64,000 nt of DNA from Marisediminicola antarctica. GTDB taxonomy: Bacteria; Actinomycetota; Actinomycetes; Actinomycetales; Microbacteriaceae. The stretch spans positions 1,364,001 to 1,428,000 of the forward strand of contig NZ_CP017146.1 in the NCBI RefSeq assembly GCF_009930795.1, written 5' to 3'. Positions 24,581 to 33,085 of this stretch are shown in pieces. Numbering within the stretch: position 1 is the first letter of the stretch; each line of letters begins with the position of its first letter. Below the pieces are notes generated by a model. That model did no database searches. It was not told the origin of the DNA and worked only from the letters and a program-made list of their open reading frames with translations. A program made the translations under genes and the position numbers.

Positions 24581-25395
24581 CCTCCAACGCGGTGCGTATC
24601 GGATCGGAGCCGGGAAGGCTGGCCCGCCGCACAATCCTGACGGTCGTGGGCCTCATATTCGCGATCCCGATCATCTCGATGATGGAGTTCACCTTCCGCG
24701 ACGGCCTCGGCGGAGGCTACACGCTCGAGCATTGGGTGGCGCTGTTCGACCCCGAGCAGAACAGCAAGTACCGGCAGCTGTTCCAAGCGGTGCAAAACTC
24801 GTTCGTGCTCGCCGTCGTCACCGTCACGATCATCCTGTTCGTGCTGCTGCCCACGATGATCCTCGTGCAACTTCAGTTTCCGAAGCTCCGTCGGGTGCTC
24901 GAGTTCATCTGCATCATCCCGATCACCGTGCCGGCGATCGTGCTCGTCGTCGGCCTCGCGCCGGTGTACTCCATCGTCGTGAGGGTGTTCGGGAGCTCAG
25001 TCTGGACCCTCGCGTTCGCCTACGGCATCACGGTGCTGCCCTATGCCTACCGCGCGATCCAGGCGAGCATCTCCTCGGTCGACATGATCACGCTGTCCGA
25101 GGCTGCGCGGTCGCTCGGCGCCAGCTGGCTCAACGTGCTCTGGCGTGTGCTGCTTCCGAATCTGCGCCGCGGCATCCTCGCGGCCTCCCTCATCTCGGTC
25201 GCGGTCGTGTTGGGGGAGTACACGATCGCCTCGCTGCTCAACCGCCAGAACCTGCAGACGGCGCTTGTGCAGGTATCGAAGTCCGACCCCTACGCCGCGG
25301 TGATCTTCGCGCTGATGGCACTCGCCTTCGTCTTCCTCCTCCTTCTACTCATCGGTCGAGTCGGCTCGACCAGACCAGGCCGGAAAACCACATGA
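24577..25395 (+). CDS. ABC transporter permease (PotC-like)
   Basis: 272 residues from a GTG inside the preceding stop (GTGA overlap). Six predicted membrane helices, with the EAA loop at L-S-E-A-A-R-S-L-G-A-S-W-L. Forms the membrane channel with the first permease. The stop overlaps the ATP-binding gene start (ATGA). Confidence 0.9.
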   Translation: MTSNAVRIGSEPGRLARRTILTVVGLIFAIPIISMMEFTFRDGLGGGYTLEHWVALFDPEQNSKYRQLFQAVQNSFVLAVVTVTIILFVLLPTMILVQLQFPKLRRVLEFICIIPITVPAIVLVVGLAPVYSIVVRVFGSSVWTLAFAYGITVLPYAYRAIQASISSVDMITLSEAARSLGASWLNVLWRVLLPNLRRGILAASLISVAVVLGEYTIASLLNRQNLQTALVQVSKSDPYAAVIFALMALAFVFLLLLLIGRVGSTRPGRKTT

Positions 25396-26444
25396 GCGAC
25401 ACCACCCAGCAAACTCCGGGAGCAACAGTCGAGTTCGTCGACGTCATCAAGGACTTCGCGGGCCAGCGGGCCCTGAGCGGAGTGAACCTGTCGGTCGCAC
25501 CGGGGGAGTTCGTCGCCCTGCTCGGACCCTCCGGATGCGGTAAAACGACGGCACTGCGGGCGCTGTCCGGCCTCGAGCTCGTCGACGGCGGCAGCATCCT
25601 CATCGACGGCGTCGACGTGGTCAACGTGCCCGTGAACAAGCGCGACATGGGAATGGTGTTCCAGTCCTATTCGCTCTTCCCGCACCTGACGACGATCGAG
25701 AACGTCGAATTCGGGCTCCGGATGCGCAAGGTCGCCGCGAGCGAGCGCCGCCGGCGGGCCTCGGAGACGCTCGAACTCGTCGGTCTGAGCCACCTCGAGG
25801 GCCGCTACGCACACCAGCTTTCCGGTGGCCAGCAACAGCGCGTCGCTCTCGCCCGCGCCCTCGTCACGCGCCCGAGGGTGCTGCTGCTCGACGAGCCGCT
25901 CTCCGCCCTCGATGCCAAGGTGCGAGTGCAGCTGCGCGATGAGATCAGGCACATCCAGACCGATCTCGGAATCACAACGCTGTTCGTGACGCACGACCAA
26001 GAGGAGGCCCTCGCCGTCGCCGACCGTGTCGCGGTCATGCGCGACGGCAATATCGAGCAGATCGGAACGCCGGAGGAGCTCTACATGTCTCCGGCGAACG
26101 CCTTCGTCGCCGACTTCGTCGGACTGAGCAACCACGTCGACGCCGAGCATGTCGGCGGCACCGTCACTGTGCTCGGCACGCGGCTTCCGCTGCTGGGGGA
26201 GCGGCAGCCCGACGGTCCGGTGACGGCGCTCATCCGCCCTGAGGACGTCGAGTTCGCGGTCGAGGGCATCCCGGCGACTGTGGTCGCGTCGAGTTTTCTC
26301 GGTTCGCTGCGGCGAACGCAGGTGCGGGTGGCTGACGGCCTCATCCTGTCGATCCAACACGAGGTGGGGGCCCATCCTGCGCCGGGGGACCCCGTGCACA
26401 TCACGCTGAGAGGGCGCCCCGTCTCGGCGAGTCCACGCGTTTAG
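25392..26444 (+). CDS. ABC transporter ATP-binding protein (PotA-like)
   Basis: 350 residues. Walker A G-P-S-G-C-G-K-T-T (near residue 43), signature L-S-G-G-Q-Q-Q-R-V-A-L-A-R-A-L, Walker B L-L-L-D-E-P-L-S-A-L-D and H-loop T-H-D are all intact. A C-terminal TOBE domain (~residues 265-345, L-I-R-P-E-D-V-E-F) is typical of PotA/FbpC/MalK importers. Last gene of the importer operon; its TAG stop is also the start of the -10 box of the next gene. Confidence 0.92.
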   Translation: MSDTTQQTPGATVEFVDVIKDFAGQRALSGVNLSVAPGEFVALLGPSGCGKTTALRALSGLELVDGGSILIDGVDVVNVPVNKRDMGMVFQSYSLFPHLTTIENVEFGLRMRKVAASERRRRASETLELVGLSHLEGRYAHQLSGGQQQRVALARALVTRPRVLLLDEPLSALDAKVRVQLRDEIRHIQTDLGITTLFVTHDQEEALAVADRVAVMRDGNIEQIGTPEELYMSPANAFVADFVGLSNHVDAEHVGGTVTVLGTRLPLLGERQPDGPVTALIRPEDVEFAVEGIPATVVASSFLGSLRRTQVRVADGLILSIQHEVGAHPAPGDPVHITLRGRPVSASPRV

Positions 26445-26447
26445 AAT
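26442..26447 (+). promoter_or_regulatory. -10 box of the AI-2E family transporter gene
   Basis: TAGAAT, 6 nt before the GTG at 26454, implies a leaderless transcript. The first three bases are the stop codon of the ATP-binding protein gene. Confidence 0.5.
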
Positions 26448-26453
26448 GACCGA

Positions 26454-27626
26454 GTGATATTCGGCAGGCGGAGGGCGCGCGCGGTGACGCCCGCGCGCGG
26501 ATTCGTCGAGGCTTCTGACGGACGGATGAGGGTCGACGAGGCGGTTCCGGTCGGCGTGCGCATCGCCGGGGCGTGGGCCTGGCGTCTACTTGTGATCGCC
26601 GGGGTCATCGCAATCTTCGTGTTTCTCGTCGTGCAGCTGCGACTGATCGTCGTCCCGCTTATGGTCGCCGTACTGCTCGCAGCCCTCCTCGTGCCCTTTG
26701 TGACGTTTCTGCAGCGGCACCGCTGGCCCAAATGGCTAGCCATCACCGTCGCCGAGGTGGGAATTCTCGCGATCGTCTCGGCCCTGGTCTACCTTGTTGT
26801 CGTTCAGGTCAGGGACGGCTTCCCCGCGCTTCAGGAGCGCACGATCGAGGCCGTCGGTACGTTCCGTGAGTTCCTCCTCACTTCTCCGTTGCAGCTCACC
26901 GACTCGCAGCTCACCGACTACCTCGGACAGGCCGTGCAGTCGATCCAAGACAACAGTGCCGTCTTCGTCACGGGGGCGCTCTCGGTCGGGTCCACGGCGG
27001 GACACGTGCTGATCGGCATCCTGCTTGTTCTGTTCGCGAACCTCATTTTGCTCATTGACGGCGGGGGAATCTGGGGCTGGGTCGTGAGGCTCTTCCCTCG
27101 CAACGCTCGCGCGGCGGTCAACGGCTCCGGGATCGCGGGCTGGACGACCCTCACCCGGTTCGTCCGCGTGCAGGTCTTCGTCGCCGCCGTCGATGCCGTC
27201 GGCATCGGCGGCATCGCACTCATCCTGCAGCTGCCGCTCGCGATTCCTATCGCCGTCGCAGTCTTCCTCGGCTCGTTCATCCCCATCGTTGGTGCCGTGC
27301 TCACCGGAACCATCGCCGTCTTCATCGCACTCGTCTACCAGGGCCCGGTCATCGCGCTCATCATGCTCGCGGGCGTGCTGCTCGTGCAGCAGATCGAGGG
27401 TCACGTGCTGCAGCCGCTCGTGATGGGGGCAGTTGTCAAGGTGCATCCGCTCGCCGTCGTACTCGCGGTGGGGGCTGGCGGGTTCCTCGCCGGCATCCCC
27501 GGAGCCCTCTTCGCAGTGCCCATCGTTGCAACGGTGAACACGATGGCGGCGTACGTGTCGAGCGGAGCGTGGAGGGAAACCCCGTACTCTGATCCGAATG
27601 CGAAGGATGTCACGCGGAATGCCTGA
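26454..27626 (+). CDS. AI-2E family (PerM-type) membrane transporter
   Basis: 390 residues with about eight membrane helices: one pair at ~40-80, one at ~95-120, and a C-terminal set from ~180 onward, plus the signature region P-I-V-G-A-V-L-T-G near residue 280. Members export AI-2 or ions/Na+; the substrate is unknown here. GTG 26454 fits the adjacent -10 box. The 3' end overlaps the likely threonine dehydratase start. Confidence 0.88.
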   Translation: MIFGRRRARAVTPARGFVEASDGRMRVDEAVPVGVRIAGAWAWRLLVIAGVIAIFVFLVVQLRLIVVPLMVAVLLAALLVPFVTFLQRHRWPKWLAITVAEVGILAIVSALVYLVVVQVRDGFPALQERTIEAVGTFREFLLTSPLQLTDSQLTDYLGQAVQSIQDNSAVFVTGALSVGSTAGHVLIGILLVLFANLILLIDGGGIWGWVVRLFPRNARAAVNGSGIAGWTTLTRFVRVQVFVAAVDAVGIGGIALILQLPLAIPIAVAVFLGSFIPIVGAVLTGTIAVFIALVYQGPVIALIMLAGVLLVQQIEGHVLQPLVMGAVVKVHPLAVVLAVGAGGFLAGIPGALFAVPIVATVNTMAAYVSSGAWRETPYSDPNAKDVTRNA

Positions 27627-28857
27627 GAAAACACTGGCCGGCCCCACCCTGGCGGAGATCGAGGCGGCGCGCGAGCGAGTCTCGCGTGTCGCCGAGATCA
27701 CCCCGATGGAGAGCTCGCGCTACCTCTCTGAGCTGTTGGGCTCGCCTGTGTACCTCAAGTGCGAGAACCTGCAACGCACCGGCTCGTACAAGATTCGCGG
27801 GGCGTACAACCGGCTGGCGCAGCTCAGCGCCGACGAGCGTGCGCGCGGCGTCGTCGCGGCATCCGCGGGGAACCACGCCCAAGGCGTCGCCTTCGCCGCC
27901 CGCGAGTTGGGCATCGCGGCCACGATCTTCATGCCCGTCGGGGTCGCGCTGCCCAAGCTGCAGGCAACCAGGAGCTATGGAGCCGACGTGATTCTCCGCG
28001 GGCACACGGTCGACGAGCCGTTGCGGGCCGCGGCGGAGTTCGCCGAGAGCACCGGGGCGGTGCTGATCCCGCCGTTCGATCACCCGGATGTCGTCGCCGG
28101 GCAGGGCACCCTCGGACTCGAGATGCTCGAGCAGGTCGCCGACATCGACACCGTCATCATGCCGATCGGCGGCGGCGGACTCATCTCCGGCGTCGCGAGC
28201 GCCCTTAAGCAGGCCGCTGCGCGGGACGGCCGCACGGTGCGCATCATCGGGGTGCAGGCGACGAACGCCGCGGCGTATCCGGTGTCGCTCGCCGCGGGCG
28301 AGCCGACCGAGATCGCCTTGCTGCCGACAATCGCCGACGGCATCGCGGTGAGCAAGCCGGGGACGCTGAACTTCGACATCATCAAGGACACCGTCGACGA
28401 GGTCGTCACGGTCACCGACGACGACATTGCGCGGGCCCTGCTGGTGCTGCTCGAGCGCGCCAAGCTCGTCGTCGAGCCCGCCGGCGCCGCGGCGGTGGCC
28501 GCGATCCTCACTGGTCAGGTGAAGGACCTCGGTCGCACAGTTGTGATCCTCAGCGGCGGCAACATCGACCCGCTCGTGATGGAGCGCATCATCTCCCGCG
28601 GCCTCGCCGCATCCGAGCGGTACCTCAAGCTCAAGCTTCTGCTGCCCGACCGCCCCGGCCAGCTGGCGCGCGTCGCCGAACTGATCTCGGAGGCGAACGC
28701 GAACGTGGTCGAGGTGCTGCACACGCGACACGGTCGCAATGCGCTGATTAGCGAGGTGGAGCTCGAGCTCAGCGTGGAGACGCGTGGACCGGAGCACGTG
28801 CGCGGGGTGATAGATCGCCTGCGCGAGGCGGGCTACGACCCGACGGTCGGGTACTGA
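27619..28857 (+). CDS. ilvA: Threonine ammonia-lyase with C-terminal ACT domain
   Basis: 412 residues from ATG 27619; ATG 27598 in the same frame is possible. A fold-type II PLP enzyme converting threonine to 2-oxobutanoate and ammonia. PLP lysine in S-Y-K-I-R-G-A-Y-N, G-N-H-A-Q-G-V-A substrate loop, G-G-G-G-L phosphate cup and S-G-G-N near the end of the catalytic domain. Residues ~335-412 form one ACT domain (L-L-P-D-R-P-G-Q-L-A), the short form common in actinobacteria. Its stop lies one base from the greA stop on the other strand. Confidence 0.92.
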   Translation: MPEKTLAGPTLAEIEAARERVSRVAEITPMESSRYLSELLGSPVYLKCENLQRTGSYKIRGAYNRLAQLSADERARGVVAASAGNHAQGVAFAARELGIAATIFMPVGVALPKLQATRSYGADVILRGHTVDEPLRAAAEFAESTGAVLIPPFDHPDVVAGQGTLGLEMLEQVADIDTVIMPIGGGGLISGVASALKQAAARDGRTVRIIGVQATNAAAYPVSLAAGEPTEIALLPTIADGIAVSKPGTLNFDIIKDTVDEVVTVTDDDIARALLVLLERAKLVVEPAGAAAVAAILTGQVKDLGRTVVILSGGNIDPLVMERIISRGLAASERYLKLKLLLPDRPGQLARVAELISEANANVVEVLHTRHGRNALISEVELELSVETRGPEHVRGVIDRLREAGYDPTVGY

Positions 28858-28858
28858 C

Positions 28859-29350
28859 CTACGGCTGGTACGGCTCGACCTTGGAGATCACGACAGTGAT
28901 GTCCTTGCCGGTGGGGGCAGCGTAGACGACGGTGTCGCCGACCTTGTGGCCCAGGATCGCAGCGCCGAGCGGGCTCGCCTCGGAGTAGACGTCGAGTTCA
29001 CTGCCGCCGTCCACGATCTCGCGGCTGCCGAGCAGGAATTCACTCGGGTCGCCCTGGATCGTCGCCGTCACGACGGTGCCGGACGCGACGACGCCGTTGT
29101 TCTGGGGCGCGGCGCCGACCTTCGCGTGCCGCAGGAGCTCGGTGAGCACACGGATGCGTGCCTCGATCTTGCCCTGCTCCTCCTTTGCGGCGTGGTAGCC
29201 GCCGTTCTCCTTGAGGTCGCCCTCGCCGCGTGCCTGTTCGATCTTCTTCGCGATGTCGGTGCGACCGTGACCGCTCAGGTGTTCGAGTTCAGCGCTGCGT
29301 CGATCGTAGGCTTCCTGGGTCAGCCAAGTCTCGCTTGTTTCAGTGGACAT
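28859..29350 (-). CDS. greA: Transcription elongation factor GreA
   Basis: 163 residues from ATG 29350, with a GAGGAG ribosome site upstream. The N-terminal coiled coil (residues ~8-80) carries the acidic tip, and the FKBP-like C-terminal domain ends in G-D-T-V-V-Y-A-A-P-T-G. It rescues backtracked RNA polymerase by stimulating transcript cleavage. First gene of the block that matches the order of Rv1080c-Rv1112 in M. tuberculosis. Confidence 0.95.
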   Translation of the reverse strand: MSTETSETWLTQEAYDRRSAELEHLSGHGRTDIAKKIEQARGEGDLKENGGYHAAKEEQGKIEARIRVLTELLRHAKVGAAPQNNGVVASGTVVTATIQGDPSEFLLGSREIVDGGSELDVYSEASPLGAAILGHKVGDTVVYAAPTGKDITVVISKVEPYQP

Positions 29351-29400
29351 GGGAATACTCCTCGGAGGGGTCGTGCGCCCTGCAGAAGTGGGGCGCGTCA

Positions 29401-29436
29401 GCAACAAACAAAGAAGACCGGCGTTCCGGCCGGTCT
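29401..29436 (-). terminator. Intrinsic terminator of the DUF4307 gene
   Basis: On the minus strand, 29436-29429 (AGACCGGC) pairs with 29422-29415 (GCCGGTCT) around a 6-nt loop, followed by the T-rich tail TCTTTGTTTGTTG. It lies 21 nt after the DUF4307 stop and separates it from greA. Confidence 0.85.
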
Positions 29437-29456
29437 CTCCTGGTAATTGGGGAAGT

Positions 29457-29906
29457 TTACGTGAGCCAGCAGCGGTAGATCAAGCCCGTGACCGCCAGCT
29501 CGGTGGTATTGACAACGCTCGTGACAGACCTCACCCTCACGTCGGATTCCGGTACGTCGACGATCTTCCAGCCGACGATCCCGTGCGTCTGGTTTTGCGC
29601 TTGGAGTGCGCAGCTCGCGGAGGTGCCCGGGGGGAGCGCGGCACGGAAGGTGATGCTGACCGATCGGTCGTCGATGACCTTATGGGCGGTATCGACCGCG
29701 TCGACCGAGGTGGTCGTGCCATCCAGCCCGCCCCAGACGACCCACGCCGTGAAGACGGCCACGAACGCGGCCGCCGCGGCCCACGCGCCACGCCGATTCC
29801 AACGCTTGCGACCGGGCGTACGCCCGTAGCGTTCGTCGATCTCCGCCGTGGTGACGGGCGCGGGGGCGGGGCTGGACAAAAGGTGATCCTCTCGCAGGAA
29901 AGCCAT
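29457..29906 (-). CDS. DUF4307 family membrane protein
   Basis: 149 residues. A cytoplasmic N-terminus with E-R-Y-G-R, one membrane helix at ~42-60 and an extracytoplasmic domain ending W-L-T. Matches the actinobacterial DUF4307 family (Rv1081c in M. tuberculosis), which lies between greA and mca in many genomes. No function is established. The gene is divergent from mca; the 53-bp gap contains AT-rich TAGGCT boxes pointing both ways. Confidence 0.85.
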   Translation of the reverse strand: MAFLREDHLLSSPAPAPVTTAEIDERYGRTPGRKRWNRRGAWAAAAAFVAVFTAWVVWGGLDGTTTSVDAVDTAHKVIDDRSVSITFRAALPPGTSASCALQAQNQTHGIVGWKIVDVPESDVRVRSVTSVVNTTELAVTGLIYRCWLT

Positions 29907-29959
29907 CGCGGTGACGATTAGGCTTACCTCTAGGCTAAGTGCTTTTACCTAGGAGTTTC

Positions 29960-30838
29960 GTGACACGGCGTTTGCTTGCGGTCCATGCCCATCCCGACGA
30001 CGAATCGAGCAAGGGAGCGGCGACCTACGCGCACTACTCGAGCAACGGTGTCGACGTGATGGTCGTCAGTTGCACCGGCGGCGAGCGGGGTGACATTCAG
30101 AATGAGGCGCTCTCTGCGCGGGCCATGGCCGATCGAGACATGGGCGGTCTGCGCCGGTACGAGATGGCCCATGCACAGGAGCTCATCGGCTGCCAGCACC
30201 GCTGGCTGGGCTACCACGACTCCGGGCTGCCGGAGGAGGGTGAGACGGTGCCGGCGAACTCGTTCGCGGTCATCCCGCTTGAGTACTCGGCGGCGCCCCT
30301 CGTGAAGATCATCAGGGAGTTCCGGCCACAGGTCGTCCACACGTACGACGAGAGCGGCGGATACCCGCATCCGGACCACATCCGCACCCACGAGCTCACG
30401 GTGTACGCGATCGAGGCCGCCGCAGACCCGGCCCGCTACCCTGAGGCCGGCGAGCCCTGGACCGTATCGAAGACCTATTACGACCGCATCTTCAACGCCG
30501 CCCGGTTGAACGCCGTCTACGACCGGATGCTGGAGACCGAGCCCGGCTCGGAGCGCACGACCCAGATGGCCGAGTTGAGGGAGTGGATGGGTGCGCGCCC
30601 CGCGACGGCGACGACCCACATCGACTGCGGCGAGTTCTTCGACACGCGCGACGACGCGCTGCGCGCCCACGCAAGCCAGGTGCCGCCGGACAGCCGCTTT
30701 TTCTTTTGGCCCAACGAGCTCCAGCGCGAGGTGTGGCCGTTCGAGGACTACGAGCTCGCCCGATCGCTGGTGGAGACCGCCCTCCCGGAGAGCGACATGT
30801 TCGCCGGAATCACCGAGACCGAAGAGGCGCCCGCATGA
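29960..30838 (+). CDS. mca: Mycothiol conjugate amidase
   Basis: 292 residues from GTG 29960, which has AGGAG 5 nt upstream. PIG-L/LmbE deacetylase fold: zinc site H-A-H-P-D-D-E at the start, C-T-G-G-E-R-G-D, and H-P-D-H at mid-protein. Mca cleaves mycothiol S-conjugates so that the mercapturic acid part can leave the cell. It is distinguished from MshB by the S-S-K-G insertion after the zinc motif and by the neighbours. Together with its family it marks a mycothiol-producing actinobacterium. Confidence 0.94.
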   Translation: MTRRLLAVHAHPDDESSKGAATYAHYSSNGVDVMVVSCTGGERGDIQNEALSARAMADRDMGGLRRYEMAHAQELIGCQHRWLGYHDSGLPEEGETVPANSFAVIPLEYSAAPLVKIIREFRPQVVHTYDESGGYPHPDHIRTHELTVYAIEAAADPARYPEAGEPWTVSKTYYDRIFNAARLNAVYDRMLETEPGSERTTQMAELREWMGARPATATTHIDCGEFFDTRDDALRAHASQVPPDSRFFFWPNELQREVWPFEDYELARSLVETALPESDMFAGITETEEAPA

Positions 30839-31152
30839 CCCTTACGACTGGGCTACTGATGCTCACGATGCTCACGACGCTCACCGAGAGCGAGCAGTTC
30901 GACCCGAATACGGTCACGCCGGGAGTCATCGGCTTCCTGGCTACCTTCGGCCTCGCGCTGATCGTCGTGTTGCTCGCTTTCGACATGGTGCGCCGGGTGC
31001 GGCGCACGCGGTACCGCGCTGAGATCGGGGAGCAGCTCGACGCCGAGGAGGCCGAGGCACGGGCGATCGCGCGCGCCTCGGCCGATGGCGACACAGATGA
31101 GCCCGTCGACAGCACCACTACGGACGAGCCCGATCTGAACGACCGCCGCTGA
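30835..31152 (+). CDS. Small membrane protein downstream of mca
   Basis: 105 residues; the ATG overlaps the mca stop. One membrane helix at ~30-50 is followed by a basic stretch (M-V-R-R-V-R-R-T-R-Y-R-A-E) and an acidic, low-complexity C-terminus. A small membrane protein occupies the same place after mca in mycobacteria (Rv1083). Function unknown. An R1 repeat touches its stop codon. Confidence 0.85.
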   Translation: MTLTTGLLMLTMLTTLTESEQFDPNTVTPGVIGFLATFGLALIVVLLAFDMVRRVRRTRYRAEIGEQLDAEEAEARAIARASADGDTDEPVDSTTTDEPDLNDRR

Positions 31153-31455
31153 CTTTCACCATTCAGGAGTAGTGGGGCTGGGCGGCTTTCATCATTCAGG
31201 AGTTGTGGGGCTGGGGGGCTTTCATCATTCAGGAGCAGTCGGGTTGCGGACGGCGAGCAAGGAGTGCATTCGGTGTCGGATGCCGCGCCGCACAGCATCC
31301 GGCCCGTCTAGCAACCGGTTTTTCGCGGTTTCCGTTGTGCCGATCGAGTGCTCGGGGTCCTCGCTCAGGTCGCTCCTGAATGTTGACGGGTGCTGTTGGC
31401 TGTCGCCCCTGAATGTTGACGGCTGCTGTTGGCTGTCACTCCTGAATGATGAAAG
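31153..31455. repeat. R1 repeat cluster B (6 copies)
   Basis: Plus-strand copies of CTTTCAYCATTCAGGAG at 31153-31169, 31186-31202 and 31219-31235 follow the plus-strand gene. Minus-strand copies at 31373-31389, 31406-31422 and 31439-31455 follow the convergent hemolysin III gene. Adjacent copies are mostly 33 bp apart. The 316-bp gap has no gene; the short reading frames across it only repeat the motif's translation. Confidence 0.92.
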
Positions 31456-31468
31456 GTAGGTGCCCGGC

Positions 31469-32203
31469 TTACCCGAAGACGGGCGGGTCCGTCGCGACGA
31501 GGAAGATGCCCGTCCAGTGGCACAGGAACGCCGCGAGAGTCAGCGTGTGGAAGATCTCGTGGAAGCCGAACTTGCCGGGGAACGGATTGGGCCGCTTGAG
31601 GCCGTAGATAACCGCGCCGACGGTGTAGCACAGCCCACCGACGAGGATCAGCGTCATCATCGCCGCGTTCGCCTCGAAGAAGTCGACGATGAAGACGAGC
31701 GCGGCGTAGCCGAGAAGCAGGTAGAGCGGCACGTAGAGCCAGCGTGGGGCCCCGATCCAGAAGACCCGGAACAGGATGCCGAGGCCAGCGCCGCTCCAGA
31801 CGAGCCACAGCAGCAGCGTCGACTTCTCGGGCGGAAGCGCGAGCACCGTGATGGGCGTGTATGAGCCGGCGATCAGCAGGAAGATGTTCGCGTGGTCCAT
31901 GCGCTTGAGCACGCGCCTGGTCGTGTCGCTCCAGTCGAACCGGTGGTAGAGGGCGGAGACACCGAACAGCAGCAACGATGACGCCACGAACACCGATGAG
32001 CTGACCTTCGCTGCGGTGCCCTCGGCGAGGGTGATGAGCACGATGCCGAGCACGATCGCGATCGGGAAGGTGCCGGCATGTATCCAGCCCCGCCAGGTCG
32101 GCTTGCGGTCGGCGATATCGATCGCGTCGTCGAGCAGTGGAAGGTTCGGAAGGTCAGCGCCCGGTTCGTGCTCAACGCTGACGTCGTCTGTTGGCCCCGT
32201 CAT
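31469..32203 (-). CDS. Hemolysin III/TrhA family membrane protein
   Basis: 244 residues with seven predicted membrane helices after a polar 35-residue N-terminus. PAQR-family motifs: S-A-L-Y-H-R-F in helix 2, D-H-A-N-I-F in helix 3 and F-H-E-I-F-H in the last helices, supplying the putative zinc His/Asp residues. TrhA proteins influence membrane fluidity in bacteria. Same position as Rv1085c in M. tuberculosis. Confidence 0.92.
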   Translation of the reverse strand: MTGPTDDVSVEHEPGADLPNLPLLDDAIDIADRKPTWRGWIHAGTFPIAIVLGIVLITLAEGTAAKVSSSVFVASSLLLFGVSALYHRFDWSDTTRRVLKRMDHANIFLLIAGSYTPITVLALPPEKSTLLLWLVWSGAGLGILFRVFWIGAPRWLYVPLYLLLGYAALVFIVDFFEANAAMMTLILVGGLCYTVGAVIYGLKRPNPFPGKFGFHEIFHTLTLAAFLCHWTGIFLVATDPPVFG

Positions 32204-32280
32204 GGGGCAAGTTTAGATCGCCCCGGATGCGCGCAGCGCCGGTCGCGCCCCCGTTCGGGTCCAATCCGGCGCCGGTGGGC

Positions 32281-32286
32281 TAGCGT
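32281..32286 (+). promoter_or_regulatory. -10 box of the prenyl transferase gene
   Basis: TAGCGT, 6 nt before GTG 32293, predicts a leaderless mRNA. Identical in sequence and spacing to the box before the retron RNA. Confidence 0.5.
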
Positions 32287-32292
32287 AGTGAC

Positions 32293-33078
32293 GTGCGTAA
32301 TCGGGAAGTACCTCTCGGGCGGGGCATCCTCTACGGCCTGTACCAGAGCCGGATTCGACGTTGGTTGGGTAGCCAGCAACTGCCTCGGCACATCGCGATG
32401 ATCATCGACGGCAACCGGCGCTGGGCGAAGCAGCGATACCTCGAGACCGCGGCGCACGGCCACCGGGCTGGCGCAGAAAAGATGCGTGAATTTCTCATCT
32501 GGTGCGACGACCTCGACATCGAGGTTGCCACCCTGTACCTGCTCTCGACCGACAACCTCACCGGCCGCGGGTCGCAGGAGCTCGCGGAGCTGTTCCAGAT
32601 CATCGGCGACCTCGCCGACGACCTCTCCCACTATCGCGACTGGCGGGTGCAGCACGTCGGCTGCGACGAGGGACTGCCCGAGCACCCCATCGCGACGCTC
32701 ACGGACGCAGAGGAACGCACCAAGTCCAATACGGGGCTGCACATCAACCTCGCCGTCGGGTATGGCGGTCGCGCCGAGATCGCCGAGGCGATGCGCAGCA
32801 TCGTCCGCACGCACGAGAGCGAGGGTGGTGCGCTCGAGACCCTCGCCGAGATCCTCACCCCGGAGTTGATCGCGGAGCACCTCTACACCGGCGGGCAGCC
32901 CGATCCCGACCTCGTGATCCGTACCTCCGGCGAGCAGCGACTCAGTGACTTCATGCTCTGGCAAAGCGCCCATAGCGAGTTCTACTTCGTGGAGGCGCTC
33001 GGCCCCGACCTGCGCGAGGTCGACTTCCTGCGTGCCGTACGCGACTACGCGAGGCGGCACCGCCGCTTCGGCAGCTGA
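32293..33078 (+). CDS. uppS: Isoprenyl transferase (cis-prenyl diphosphate synthase)
   Basis: 261 residues. Family signatures: H-I-A-M-I-I-D-G-N-R-R-W-A-K (catalytic Asp, FPP binding), L-S-T-D-N-L, and the C-terminal D-P-D-L-V-I-R-T-S-G-E-Q-R-L-S-D-F region that binds isopentenyl diphosphate. Position and sequence correspond to Rv1086, the short-chain Z,E-farnesyl diphosphate synthase of mycobacteria, so this may be the short-chain enzyme and not the main undecaprenyl synthase. The next gene starts 8 nt downstream. Confidence 0.9.
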   Translation: MRNREVPLGRGILYGLYQSRIRRWLGSQQLPRHIAMIIDGNRRWAKQRYLETAAHGHRAGAEKMREFLIWCDDLDIEVATLYLLSTDNLTGRGSQELAELFQIIGDLADDLSHYRDWRVQHVGCDEGLPEHPIATLTDAEERTKSNTGLHINLAVGYGGRAEIAEAMRSIVRTHESEGGALETLAEILTPELIAEHLYTGGQPDPDLVIRTSGEQRLSDFMLWQSAHSEFYFVEALGPDLREVDFLRAVRDYARRHRRFGS

Positions 33079-33085
33079 GCGCGCC

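Noticed and set aside
31172-31459. Small protein-coding genes across the R1 clusters (for example frames giving G-F-H-H-S-G repeats)
   Set aside because: The frames only translate the repeated DNA, have no ribosome sites of their own and differ from cluster to cluster in frame.
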